Of a DNA stretch of 64,000 nucleotides, positions 45,120 through 53,997 are shown in pieces (position 1 is the stretch's first letter; each line of letters begins with the position of its first letter). The DNA is taken from the NCBI GenBank assembly GCA_964533945.1, contig CAZHPA010000003.1:26547-90546 (forward strand), in the 5' to 3' direction. Position numbers and translations under genes: made by a program. The DNA comes from CAZHPA01 sp964533945 (GTDB lineage: Bacteria; Bacillota; Clostridia; Lachnospirales; WRBF01). Below the pieces are notes generated by a model that saw nothing but the letters and a program-made list of their open reading frames with translations, had not been told where the DNA came from and ran no database searches.

Positions 45120-45689
45120 CTATTTAATTAGTCCTGAAAACCCTAAAAAGGCAATAGACATTAGCCCAGCAGAAAGCAATGCAACCGGAAAGCCTTGAAA
45201 TGATTTTGGAATGTCGTTTTGTTCAAGTCTTTCCCTAATTCCTGCTAATAAAACTATTGCAATAGTAAAGCCAATTGCAGCACCTGCACCATTTATTATG
45301 CTGTAAATTAAATTGTAGTTTTCATCTTTATTAATTACAGTTACGCCCAATACGGCGCAGTTTGTAGTAATTAAAGGAAGATACACGCCAAGCGCCTGAT
45401 ATAGCGTTGGGCTTGACTTTTTTATAAACATTTCAACAAGTTGAACTAGCGAAGCTATAATTAAAATAAAAACTATATTATATAGATAAGTTATTTTAAA
45501 TGGAACAAGAATTAAATTATAAGCTATATATGTTACTAAAGAAGCAAGCACCATAACAAACGTTACGGCAAGACCCATTCCAACAGCCGTTTCAATTTTT
45601 TTTGAAACTCCCAAAAAAGGGCATATGCCTAAAAATTTTGATAAGACAAAATTATTTACAAAAACTGCACTAAAAAATAAAACTATCAT
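45120..45689 (-). CDS. rnfA: Rnf complex subunit A
   Basis: 189 residues, six membrane helices. FVNNFVLSKFLGICPFLGVS at the N-terminus and LPLITTNCAVLGV are characteristic of RnfA/NqrE, which with RnfE binds a membrane-embedded Fe-S cluster through conserved cysteines. Overlaps rnfE by four bases. Confidence 0.95.
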   Translation of the reverse strand: MIVLFFSAVFVNNFVLSKFLGICPFLGVSKKIETAVGMGLAVTFVMVLASLVTYIAYNLILVPFKITYLYNIVFILIIASLVQLVEMFIKKSSPTLYQALGVYLPLITTNCAVLGVTVINKDENYNLIYSIINGAGAAIGFTIAIVLLAGIRERLEQNDIPKSFQGFPVALLSAGLMSIAFLGFSGLIK

Positions 45690-46279
45690 GCCCCATCACC
45701 CCTAACTTTTTTAATTAACGCCATTAAAAGCCCAAGAGTTATAAATGCGCCGGGTGGAAGTATCATAATAATTGTTTTTGGAAACGACGGTGGAAGAAGC
45801 ATTACATCAAAAGCTTTACCGGTACCTAGTAGTTCACGGATTATTCCAATTATTGCAAGCGCAATAGTAAAGCCAATGCCCATTGAAATACCATCAAAAA
45901 GTGATGCTAAAGGATTATTTTTGGCAGCGAACGATTCTGCTCTTGCTAAAATAAGGCAGTTTACAACTATTAAAGGAATAAAAATGCCTAAAGATGCATT
46001 TAAAGTAGGGATAAAACCTTCAAGCAAAAACTGAACAATTGTTACAAAGCTTGCTATAACAATTATATAGCAAGGTATTCTAACTTTGCTTGGTATTAAC
46101 TTGCGAATTAATGAAATAACAATGTTCGAACAAGTTAAAACAGCAGTTGTTGCAAGCCCCATTCCAATACCATTCATTGCAGAGGTTGTAACGGCAAGCG
46201 TTGGACACATGCCAATTACTTGAATAAAAATTGGATTTTCGTTAATTATGCCATTTTTAAATATTCTTCCTATATTCAA
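45686..46279 (-). CDS. rnfE: Rnf complex subunit E
   Basis: 197 residues, six helices, paralogous to RnfA. IFKNGIINENPIFIQVIGMCP and IFIPLIVVNCLILARAE are typical. It forms the ion-translocating core with RnfA and RnfD. Confidence 0.95.
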   Translation of the reverse strand: MNIGRIFKNGIINENPIFIQVIGMCPTLAVTTSAMNGIGMGLATTAVLTCSNIVISLIRKLIPSKVRIPCYIIVIASFVTIVQFLLEGFIPTLNASLGIFIPLIVVNCLILARAESFAAKNNPLASLFDGISMGIGFTIALAIIGIIRELLGTGKAFDVMLLPPSFPKTIIMILPPGAFITLGLLMALIKKVRGDGA

Positions 46280-46292
46280 TTCAACCCCTCCT

Positions 46293-46841
46293 TTAATGTT
46301 GTTTATAAGTTTCTATAAAAGAAATAGCGGCATTAACACCTTTAACAACAGTTTTTGAAGTTATTGTTGCCGAAGTAATTGCTGTTATTTCGTTATTGTT
46401 TGGTGTTGCGCTTTTTGTAACTAAAAGCGTTTCACCTTTGCCTTCTTTTCCTGTAAATTGTGAAAGAAACTCGTCATTTGCGGCATTAGCACCAAGCCCC
46501 GGCGTTTCGGAATGTTTAGTAATTTTAACGCCTAAAATTGTTTTATCTTTAGAAATGCCAACAAGCATGTTAACAGCTCCTGCATAGCCTTTTTCAGAAA
46601 TTCCAACAACATAGCCAACAATATTTTTTTCTTTATCATAGCCTATATTTAAAGAATTTATAGTGTTGTCATGCTTTGCTTCTTCAAAAAATTCTGCAAT
46701 ACTTAAAACTTCTTTCATAGCTGCTTGCTCTGTAAGCGTTTGTTGTCTTTCGATTGGCTTTTTCGTTATATCATATACGTAACTTAGGCAAATTGCAGCA
46801 ACAACAGACACAATGCAAAGAACAATACCCGGTCTTAACAA
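46293..46841 (-). CDS. rnfG: Rnf complex subunit G (FMN)
   Basis: About 182 residues, one N-terminal helix. EITAITSATITSKTVV contains the Ser/Thr-Ala-Thr motif whose last Thr carries covalent FMN, and HSETPGLGANAA is conserved. A longer frame begins at 46901 inside rnfD, but GGGAGGTG lies seven bases before TTG 46841, which gives no overlap; I use that start. Confidence 0.92.
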   Translation of the reverse strand: MLRPGIVLCIVSVVAAICLSYVYDITKKPIERQQTLTEQAAMKEVLSIAEFFEEAKHDNTINSLNIGYDKEKNIVGYVVGISEKGYAGAVNMLVGISKDKTILGVKITKHSETPGLGANAANDEFLSQFTGKEGKGETLLVTKSATPNNNEITAITSATITSKTVVKGVNAAISFIETYKQH

Positions 46842-46845
46842 GTTT

Positions 46846-47787
46846 TTACACCTCCCTTTTTCTGCTAACGCCGAAAACTTTAGGTTTTGTATATTTATCA
46901 ATTAGGGGAACTGTTAAATTCATTAATAAAATTGAATACGACACGCCTTCTGGATAACCTCCATACACACGAATTATAACAGTAAAAACGCCACAGCCAA
47001 TACCCATAATTATTTTGCCCATTGGTGTAATTGGAGATGAGCTGTAGTCTGTTGCCATAAAAAAAGCGCCTAAAAGAAGTCCGCCAACTAGCAATTCATA
47101 AAGAGGATAGCCCATAAAAAAACCTTCTCTGCCAAAAATTGCCGAAAGCACAAAAACGGTTAATAAATATAATATTGGTATGTGCCATGTAATTACTTTT
47201 TTATATATTAAGTAAATTCCGCCTATAATTAAAGCAAAAGCCGCCGTTTCCCCAATACAGCCTCCTATATTCCCTAGAAAGGCATCGTAGTAGTCTGTTG
47301 GTTGTGGGTATGAAATTAAGGCAAGCGGTGTTGGGGTTGATATGGCATCTGGGTTTATCCATGTTGTCATTTGAGTTGGGTACGAGGCAAGCAAAAAAGC
47401 TCTTGCTGCCAATGCTGGGTTCATAAAATTTTGCCCAAGTCCTCCAAAAAGTTGCTTAACAATTATTATGGCAAAAATACTTCCAATAATAGGCAACCAA
47501 AAAGGAACGGTTGGCGGCAAATTCATAGCAAGCAAAAGCCCTGTAACAACAGCCGATAAATCATTTATTGTTATCGGTCTTTTAGTTATTTTTTGATATA
47601 TAAGTTCAGAACCTATTGCTGTTAATATAGAAATTGCAATTATTAATGCGGAATTAAAACCGAAATAATATATGCCGCAAAGTGCCGCCGGAGCCAAAGC
47701 AATTAGCACGTTAAGCATAATACTATTAACTGTTTCGCTTGAACGAATATGCGGTGTTGATGAAACAATATATTTTTTATTGGACAA
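46846..47787 (-). CDS. rnfD: Rnf complex subunit D (FMN)
   Basis: 313 residues, nine or ten helices. SAVVTGLLLAMNLPP, NFMNPALAARAFLLASYP and DAISTPTPLAL (site of covalent FMN) identify it. Membrane subunit of the ion pump. Confidence 0.95.
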   Translation of the reverse strand: MSNKKYIVSSTPHIRSSETVNSIMLNVLIALAPAALCGIYYFGFNSALIIAISILTAIGSELIYQKITKRPITINDLSAVVTGLLLAMNLPPTVPFWLPIIGSIFAIIIVKQLFGGLGQNFMNPALAARAFLLASYPTQMTTWINPDAISTPTPLALISYPQPTDYYDAFLGNIGGCIGETAAFALIIGGIYLIYKKVITWHIPILYLLTVFVLSAIFGREGFFMGYPLYELLVGGLLLGAFFMATDYSSSPITPMGKIIMGIGCGVFTVIIRVYGGYPEGVSYSILLMNLTVPLIDKYTKPKVFGVSRKREV

Positions 47788-47800
47788 TTACCCGCACCTC

Positions 47801-49129
47801 CTAACGCTTAGTTCTCATTAGCTCTCTTCTGGTTACTCTAATTGATTGCGCCAAATGTCTTTTTGAAGGGCAAATATATGAACAGCTGCCGCATTCTATG
47901 CAATCCATACCGTTATTCTTTTTAAACGCCCCCATATCATCTGCTAAAACATTTTTATTTAAAGTAATAGGTATTAATCCCATAGGACAACTTAAAACGC
48001 ATTTGCTACAGCGTATGCAATTTTTTTCTGCCGGAAAATTTGATTCTTTTTCTGTTAAAAGTAAGAAAGCGGATGAGGTTTTAACTATTGGAACAGATAA
48101 ATCGAAATTACTAACCCCCATCATTGGGCCGCCGCATATAATTTTAGTCGGTTCTTGATTTAAGCCCCCAATTAATTCTAAAACATCTTCAAGCTTCATA
48201 CCTAGCCTTAGCTTGTAGTTTCCCGGATTTTTAACAGCCCCTCCTGTAATGGTTACAACCTTACGCATAAGCGGACGATTTCTAACAATTGCACGGTGAA
48301 TTGCTATAACAGTGTCTACATTATTAACAATGCATCCTATATCTGCTGGAAGCTTACCCGAAGGAACTTCCCGTTTTGTGCAAGCATATATTAATTGTTT
48401 TTCGGCTCCTTGCGGGTATTTTGGCAAAAGTTCCATAACTTGAATGTTTGGAAAGTTTTTGCAAGCAGACCTCATTTTTTCTATAGCATCGGGCTTATTT
48501 GTTTCAATGGCAATTATTCCTTTAGCGCCTTCATGCAACGACAATATAATTTGCAGCCCAACAATAATTTTTTTAGTTTCTTCAAGTAAAACTCTGTGGT
48601 CTGTTGTTAAATACGGCTCGCATTCTGCTGCATTAACAATTATATAATCAATTTTTTTATCTGGTGGAGGGTTTAATTTAATGTGGGTTGGAAAACCTGC
48701 TCCGCCAAGCCCAACTATTCCTGCATCTTTAATTTTTTCTAGGATTTCATTTCTTGTAAGCTCTTTATAATTTGGGTCTCTAACCATTGTATCAATTTCT
48801 TTGAACAGCCCGTCATTTTCCACAATAATAGCACCACAAACAACGCCTGTTGGAGTTAAAACTTTGCGTATTTCTTTAACAACACCAGAAACGCTAGAGT
48901 GAATTTGAGATGAAACGAATGTATCGCTTTCGCCTATAACTTGCCCTAGCAAGACATTGTCGCCTTTTGAAACAACAGGAACACAAGGCGACCCAATATG
49001 TTGTGACATAGGAAATACAAGCTCGCTTCCTCTTTGCGGAAAAACAACTTCTATTTCCTTAGATTCTGTAAAAGCTTTGCCATCGGGAGGGTGAATGCCT
49101 CTTTTAAATGTTAATGCTCCAATTGACAT
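47801..49129 (-). CDS. rnfC: Rnf complex subunit C (NADH-binding)
   Basis: 442 residues. FKRGIHPPDGK at the N-terminus, GLGGAGFPTHIKL for the NuoF-like nucleotide/FMN site, and two C-terminal 4Fe-4S motifs (CIRCSKCVLSCP and CIECGSCSYICP). It passes electrons from the complex to NAD. Overlaps the upstream ATPase-fold gene by 19 bases. Confidence 0.95.
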   Translation of the reverse strand: MSIGALTFKRGIHPPDGKAFTESKEIEVVFPQRGSELVFPMSQHIGSPCVPVVSKGDNVLLGQVIGESDTFVSSQIHSSVSGVVKEIRKVLTPTGVVCGAIIVENDGLFKEIDTMVRDPNYKELTRNEILEKIKDAGIVGLGGAGFPTHIKLNPPPDKKIDYIIVNAAECEPYLTTDHRVLLEETKKIIVGLQIILSLHEGAKGIIAIETNKPDAIEKMRSACKNFPNIQVMELLPKYPQGAEKQLIYACTKREVPSGKLPADIGCIVNNVDTVIAIHRAIVRNRPLMRKVVTITGGAVKNPGNYKLRLGMKLEDVLELIGGLNQEPTKIICGGPMMGVSNFDLSVPIVKTSSAFLLLTEKESNFPAEKNCIRCSKCVLSCPMGLIPITLNKNVLADDMGAFKKNNGMDCIECGSCSYICPSKRHLAQSIRVTRRELMRTKR

Positions 49130-49668
49130 AGTTCGGCCAGCCCTTCAACAATATTTTGTTTTAGCCATTCAGAAATTTCAGGAGAATCTATTGGAACTTC
49201 ATCTCCTAATATTTCAGCAACTTCTTCAGTGTCAAGCATATATTGTTTATCGTTGATTGTATGTATATATTTAAACGAAACATCTTTATTCATAATAACC
49301 AAAAGATGAATTGAACTAGCAATATCTCCCATTGGGGGGCGGTCTATACTGTTATATAATAATCGGCACGTAAGCTTTGTTCCAACGCCAACTTTGCTTT
49401 TAATATCTAAACTTCCGCCGCACATTAAGCAAGTTTGTTCTAAAAATGGTATTCCAAGCCCAACTTTTCTAGTTTCTCTTGATGTTGTAAAAGGGTCTCT
49501 AATTTTTTCAATCATTTCTTTTGTCATACCGCAACCATTATCTTCTATTGAAAACATTAAATAGTCTTTTGTTATATTTTCATCAATTTCAATAGTTATT
49601 TTTGTTGCATTGGCACGTATGCTATTTTGGGCAATGTCTAAAATGTGCATAGAAAACTCTTTCATCAT
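49111..49668 (-). CDS. ATP-binding (histidine-kinase-like ATPase) protein at the head of the rnf operon
   Basis: 185 residues. MHILDIAQNSIRANATKI is the N-box region, FSIEDNGCGM the G1 box, and TSRETRKVGLGIPFLEQ the G2/ATP-lid region of a GHKL ATPase. There is no phospho-acceptor or sensor domain; the last ~70 residues are unassigned. Related small ATPases occur next to hydrogenase and Nuo-like genes in clostridia. It overlaps rnfC, so a role in controlling or assembling Rnf is suggested by position only. The start has AGGAGGTG upstream. Confidence 0.75.
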   Translation of the reverse strand: MMKEFSMHILDIAQNSIRANATKITIEIDENITKDYLMFSIEDNGCGMTKEMIEKIRDPFTTSRETRKVGLGIPFLEQTCLMCGGSLDIKSKVGVGTKLTCRLLYNSIDRPPMGDIASSIHLLVIMNKDVSFKYIHTINDKQYMLDTEEVAEILGDEVPIDSPEISEWLKQNIVEGLAELCQLEH

Positions 49669-49711
49669 AAAAAAACACCTCCTCTTACTTAATCTTTTGA
49701 GTTTTTAAAAC

Positions 49712-49740
49712 ATTATAGCATAGTTGGCTAACTTTATCAA
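49712..49740 (-). promoter_or_regulatory. Promoter of the rnf operon
   Basis: On the minus strand, TTGATA (49740-49735), a 17-base spacer, TATAAT (49717-49712), about 45 bases before the first gene. Confidence 0.75.
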
Positions 49741-49774
49741 CAATTTTATTGTAGTTATTAAAATTTTATGCATA

Positions 49775-49803
49775 TTGAACTAAAAGTAAAATTATGTTAT
49801 AGT
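49775..49803 (+). promoter_or_regulatory. Promoter of sbcD
   Basis: TTGAAC (49775-49780), a 17-base spacer, TATAGT (49798-49803). Confidence 0.6.
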
Positions 49804-49837
49804 TATTAACAATAAAAAAATGTAGGGGGAATGCATT

Positions 49838-51085
49838 TTGAAAATACTTCATACTTCCGATTGGCATTTAGGAAGAAAAATTGAAGGCTATTCAAGAATT
49901 AGAGAACAAGCATTGTTTATCAAGCAACTAGCTTCAATTGCAGATGAAGAACAAATAGATTTAATTGTTATTGCAGGAGATGTTTATGATAAATTAAACC
50001 CTTCGGCCTCCGCAGAAGACCTTTTTTACAGAGGCATTAAATATCTTTCTAAAGAAGGAAAACGCCCTATAGTTATTATTGCAGGAAATCACGACAACTG
50101 GGAAAGGCTTGTTGCGTCAACCCCATTGGCAAAGGAATTCTCTATAATTTTAATCGGCACACCAAAAACTGTTGTTCCTAAGGGTGAATATAAGTATTAT
50201 TCAATAGTTGATTGCTGCGAAGGTTTTGTTGAAATTTCAATAAAAGGAAAAAAAGAAAACGTTGCAATTGCAGCAGTTCCATATGCAAGTGAAAAACGTT
50301 TAAACGAAATATTTTATACAGGTGCAAAAGAAGGAGAAGCGCAAAAAAGCTATTCGGATAAAATCGGGCAATTTTTTAGAAATGCACAATCTAAGTTTAG
50401 AAGTAACACCATAAATTTGGTTATAGGGCATTTTTATATTGCAGGTGGAATTATAAGCGATTCCGAACGGGACATTTCGCTTGGAGGAGCATATGCCGTT
50501 TCGCCAAACGAACTCCCAAAAACAGCTGATTACATAGCTATGGGACACTTGCACAGAGCGCAAAAAATTAGCAAAAATATTAATAATGCATATTATTCCG
50601 GTTCTCCAATTCAATATGATATAAGCGAAATTAAATACCAAAAGCGTGTGTATATTGCAGATATTTCAATTACTAAAAGCGGAAAACAAGTTAATGTTTT
50701 GCAAAGGAAGCTTAGTGTATATAAGCCAATTCAAGTTTGGCGTTTTGATAGTGTTTGTGAGGCATTAGAAGAAACAGAAAATAGAAAAGATGAAAACGCT
50801 TGGGTATATATGCAAATATATTCAGATGAGCCAATACCAGCTTCTGCAATAAGGCAGCTTAAAAGCTTAAAAAGCGATATTTTAGAAATTCGCCCTATAA
50901 TAAAGCAAATAAGCCAAAAGAACAATGTTAATAACAGCAATGAAAAATTAGAATTCGATTTTACAGATAAAACTATTAAAGAACAGTTTTGCGATTTTTA
51001 TGTTAAAGAAGTAAAAGTGCCTCCAAAAGAACAGTTAATACAACAATTTTTGGAAATTTGGAGCTTGGTGGAGGCAGAAAAATAA
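49838..51085 (+). CDS. sbcD: Exonuclease SbcCD subunit D
   Basis: 415 residues. Mre11-type phosphoesterase: ILHTSDWHLGR, IAGDVYDKLNP, IIAGNHDNWERL and GHFYIAGG / MGHLHRAQ supply the metal ligands. It normally works with the ATPase SbcC on hairpin and blocked DNA ends. SbcC usually lies directly downstream; here the next gene is sigF on the opposite strand. TTG start with AGGGGGA eight bases before it. Confidence 0.92.
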   Translation: MKILHTSDWHLGRKIEGYSRIREQALFIKQLASIADEEQIDLIVIAGDVYDKLNPSASAEDLFYRGIKYLSKEGKRPIVIIAGNHDNWERLVASTPLAKEFSIILIGTPKTVVPKGEYKYYSIVDCCEGFVEISIKGKKENVAIAAVPYASEKRLNEIFYTGAKEGEAQKSYSDKIGQFFRNAQSKFRSNTINLVIGHFYIAGGIISDSERDISLGGAYAVSPNELPKTADYIAMGHLHRAQKISKNINNAYYSGSPIQYDISEIKYQKRVYIADISITKSGKQVNVLQRKLSVYKPIQVWRFDSVCEALEETENRKDENAWVYMQIYSDEPIPASAIRQLKSLKSDILEIRPIIKQISQKNNVNNSNEKLEFDFTDKTIKEQFCDFYVKEVKVPPKEQLIQQFLEIWSLVEAEK

Positions 51086-51130
51086 GTTTAACTCTATTTA
51101 ATATGCAGACAAGCTTAAAAAGAAGAAACT

Positions 51131-51164
51131 AAAAAGGCGAAACTACCCAAAAGATAGCTTCGCC
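51131..51164 (-). terminator. Terminator of the spoIIA operon
   Basis: GGCGAA (51136-51141) pairs with TTCGCC (51159-51164), plus CTA/TAG inside. On the minus strand TTTTT follows. Confidence 0.8.
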
Positions 51165-51173
51165 AAACCGACA

Positions 51174-51893
51174 TTATTTAACTAAAATTTCTCTCATAAC
51201 TTGCAAAACCTTTTTTTCAATTCTTGAAACTTGAACTTGCGAAACACCAATTTCGTTTGCAATTTCGGTTTGGGTTTTGTCATGGAAATATCTAAGCATA
51301 ATTATTTGCCGTTCTCTTGGCGAAAGCTTGCCAATTATTTGCTTTAGTGCAATTATATCAACTATGTTTTCGCTTTCTGTTTCGTTTTGGTCAAGCTTGT
51401 CAATTAAATATACAGGCGAGCCATCTCCTTGATGAATTGTTTGATACAGCGATTCAACTTCCATTCCGGCTTCCATAGCCATAACTAAATCATTAACATC
51501 AACATCTATAGCTTGCGCAATTTCCGAAATAGTTGGTTGCTTGCCATTCTTTTTGGCAAGGGCATCGGAGGCGTATTTTGCCTTGGTTGCAATTTCTTTT
51601 AATGGGCGTGAAACTTTAATCATTCCATCATCACGCAAAAACCGTTTAATTTCCCCCATAATCATTGGAACAGCATAAGTTGAAAATTTAACTTCATAGC
51701 TTAAATCGAATTTATCAATACACTTTAAAAGCCCAATTGCCCCTATTTGAAATAAATCGTCTGCTTCATAGCCTCTGCTTGAAAACTTACGCACAACACT
51801 CCAAATTAAGCCTACATTTTCCTTAACTAAAAGTTCTTTTGCTTCTGCATCGCCACCTTGGGCGCGCCGTATTAAGCAATGTGTTCTGTCCAT
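51174..51893 (-). CDS. sigF: Sporulation sigma factor F
   Basis: 239 residues. Region 2 (GLIWSVVRKFSSRGYEADDL, then FSTYAVPMIMGEIKRFLRDD) and the region 4 helix-turn-helix (TQTEIANEIGVSQVQVSRIE) are complete. First forespore-specific sigma factor; held inactive by SpoIIAB, encoded just upstream. Confidence 0.96.
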   Translation of the reverse strand: MDRTHCLIRRAQGGDAEAKELLVKENVGLIWSVVRKFSSRGYEADDLFQIGAIGLLKCIDKFDLSYEVKFSTYAVPMIMGEIKRFLRDDGMIKVSRPLKEIATKAKYASDALAKKNGKQPTISEIAQAIDVDVNDLVMAMEAGMEVESLYQTIHQGDGSPVYLIDKLDQNETESENIVDIIALKQIIGKLSPRERQIIMLRYFHDKTQTEIANEIGVSQVQVSRIEKKVLQVMREILVK

Positions 51894-51910
51894 TTATGGC
51901 AACACCCTTC

Positions 51911-52336
51911 CTAAGCCGAAGCGCCTATTTTTTTGGTCATTGTAACTTTAGTTCCTTTGCCGCTTTCAGAAAATATTTCTATGCTGTCCATGAATGTTTC
52001 CATAACGGTAAAACCCATGCCCGAACGTTCCATTTCTGGTTTGCTTGTATATAGCGGAGCTCGTGCTTCTGAAATATCTAAAATGCCAATTCCGTTATCT
52101 AAAACTTCAATTGTAACAACTTTTTGGCTATCTGCTTTTAAATTTAAATGTATTTTTCCGCTTTTGCCTTCATATCCGTGAATAATTGCATTTGTTACAG
52201 CTTCTGAAACGGCTGTTTTAACGTCGTTTAATTCGCCTACTGTTGGGTCTAGTGGCGCAATAAAACCCGAAACAACAATGCGTGCAAACGATTCGTTTTG
52301 AGAAATACTTTCCATAATTACCGAAACTTCATTCAT
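51911..52336 (-). CDS. spoIIAB: Anti-sigma F factor / serine kinase
   Basis: About 141 residues. GHKL-fold kinase that binds sigma F and phosphorylates SpoIIAA. SQNESFARIVVSGFIAPLDP, SEAVTNAIIHGYEG (N-box) and EVLDNGIGI (G1) are typical. An in-frame ATG lies only two bases after GGAGGT; the ATG at 52336 (MNEVSV) has proper spacing and matches family N-termini. Confidence 0.95.
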   Translation of the reverse strand: MNEVSVIMESISQNESFARIVVSGFIAPLDPTVGELNDVKTAVSEAVTNAIIHGYEGKSGKIHLNLKADSQKVVTIEVLDNGIGILDISEARAPLYTSKPEMERSGMGFTVMETFMDSIEIFSESGKGTKVTMTKKIGASA

Positions 52337-52369
52337 ATATAACATTACCTCCAAAACAAGCATTATGTT

Positions 52370-52708
52370 TCAAGTTAAATTTTTTGCTGCAGTTTCAACT
52401 GTGTCATAACATTCAATAATTTTTTTAAGCCCCGATACTTCAAAAATTCTTAAAATATTGCCGTTTATGTTGGCAACTGCAATTTTTCCGTTTTGCTTTT
52501 GAATTCTTTTATATCTTCCTATAACCATGCCTATGCCTGAGCTATCCATAAAATTGACATCCCCAAAATCAAAAATAATGTTTTTAGATTTATTTTGCGT
52601 AAATTCCCTGTCGATTTTATCTTTTAGGTTTTCTGTTGCGTGATGGTCAATATCGCCTGAAATTTTTATAATTAAATTTCTTCCCTCTTTTAAACAAGCT
52701 ATACCCAT
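52370..52708 (-). CDS. spoIIAA: Anti-sigma F factor antagonist
   Basis: About 112 residues, STAS fold. FMDSSGIGMVIGRYK holds the serine phosphorylated by SpoIIAB. The start at ATG 52708 (MGIACLKEG) has GGAGGT seven bases upstream; longer in-frame starts are rejected. First gene of the spoIIA operon. Confidence 0.95.
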   Translation of the reverse strand: MGIACLKEGRNLIIKISGDIDHHATENLKDKIDREFTQNKSKNIIFDFGDVNFMDSSGIGMVIGRYKRIQKQNGKIAVANINGNILRIFEVSGLKKIIECYDTVETAAKNLT

Positions 52709-52748
52709 GCTATAACCTCCCATTACTACCAAAATATGTAATAATAAT

Positions 52749-52777
52749 ATATTAACTGGTTTGTTCAAAAAAATCAA
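52749..52777 (-). promoter_or_regulatory. Possible promoter of the spoIIA operon
   Basis: On the minus strand, TTGATT (52777-52772), a 17-base spacer, TAATAT (52754-52749). In Bacillus this operon uses sigma H; I did not find a convincing sigma H promoter. Confidence 0.45.
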
Positions 52778-52796
52778 GGGTATATTTAAAATAAGT

Positions 52797-52830
52797 AAAA
52801 GGACACCAATATTAGCATTAGCATCCTTTT
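52797..52830. terminator. Terminator between the sugar-kinase gene and spoIIA
   Basis: AAAAGGA (52797-52803) pairs with TCCTTTT (52824-52830), T-rich on both sides. It would stop transcription from the kinase-like gene into spoIIAA. Confidence 0.55.
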
Positions 52831-52852
52831 TATTTTTTTGAATTAAATTTAA

Positions 52853-53959
52853 TTAGGAATATTTTTTAATAACGTCATACATTTCTTGCCAGCAATTTTC
52901 CATATCAGAAACGAGTTTAATTTGAGTTCTTGCACGGTCTAAATTTTGACCTTCTCTATGTATTTTAAAATATACATCGCCTTCTAAATAGTCTGTTAAA
53001 AATCTCATGCCGCATTCTAATGTCATAAGTTTTGCGCCCCATGACAAGCATTCTTTTTCTAAATCGGTTAAAGTATCGCCTGCCGCCTCTAAATAGCCTT
53101 TTGCATAAATATCAAATAATTCTATATCGAAATTAACTTTTGATAAATCTTTTTCATCTTCTGCTGAATGGTTTGCGCCAAAGCGGATAGAATCACCAAA
53201 ATCATAAACAGAAAGCCCCGGCATAACGGTATCTAAATCTATAACACAAATACCTTTTTCTGTCTTTTTATCAATCATAACGTTGTTTAACTTTGTATCG
53301 TTATGTGTAACACGGAGAGGTAATTTTCCACTTTCCAATAAATCAACAAGTTTGTTGCAATCTTCTTTACGTGCTTTAAAAAATTCAATTTCAGGCAAAA
53401 CGTCTTTTGCTCTGTTTAATTTATCTGCCGAAACCGCCGCTTCAAAGTTTTTATAACGATTTTTTGTGTTATGAAACATTGGTATTGTTTCGTAAAGCGT
53501 TTCTGCTGGATAATTTCCCAAATATTTTTGGAAAGTTCCGAATGCAACAGCCGAATTATAGAAGTGTTCTGGTTTTTCAATTGATTGGAAGCAATATGCA
53601 TCTTCAATAAATGAATATACACGCCAAATTGCTCCATCGCTGTCTGTGAAAAAATAGTTGCCATCTTTTGCATTAACTAAACTAAGAGTTTCGCGCTTAA
53701 CATCGCCACCGCTTTGTGAAATAATATTTTTAATATAATCTGTTACACCTTTAATATTTGACATAACTTGTATTGGATTTTTAAAAACAAAAGAATTAAC
53801 ACGTTGTAAAATATATCTGACGCATTCGTCATTTTCTTGAGTATATACGGCAAATGTATCGTTAATATGCCCTTTTCCAAAACGAACAGCTCCAATAAGC
53901 TGCCCGCCAAAATCAAAAGCTTCTAATGCTTCGTTTAATTTTATGTTTTCTTTATTCAT
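52853..53959 (-). CDS. N-acetylhexosamine 1-kinase-like phosphotransferase
   Basis: 368 residues, aminoglycoside-phosphotransferase fold. GKGHINDTFAVY and YILQRVNSFVFKNP at the N-terminus match NahK. LRVTHNDTKLNNVMID holds the catalytic Asp, and CVIDLDTVMPG the metal-binding Asp. NahK phosphorylates GlcNAc or GalNAc at C1 in the lacto-N-biose/galacto-N-biose pathway. With the nucleotidyltransferase and galE upstream this forms the lnpB-C-D part of that pathway; a GH112 phosphorylase is not in the window. Substrate is inferred. Confidence 0.8.
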   Translation of the reverse strand: MNKENIKLNEALEAFDFGGQLIGAVRFGKGHINDTFAVYTQENDECVRYILQRVNSFVFKNPIQVMSNIKGVTDYIKNIISQSGGDVKRETLSLVNAKDGNYFFTDSDGAIWRVYSFIEDAYCFQSIEKPEHFYNSAVAFGTFQKYLGNYPAETLYETIPMFHNTKNRYKNFEAAVSADKLNRAKDVLPEIEFFKARKEDCNKLVDLLESGKLPLRVTHNDTKLNNVMIDKKTEKGICVIDLDTVMPGLSVYDFGDSIRFGANHSAEDEKDLSKVNFDIELFDIYAKGYLEAAGDTLTDLEKECLSWGAKLMTLECGMRFLTDYLEGDVYFKIHREGQNLDRARTQIKLVSDMENCWQEMYDVIKKYS

Positions 53960-53997
53960 TTGTCGCCAATCCTTCCGCTTAAACTTTGCTTTATAAA

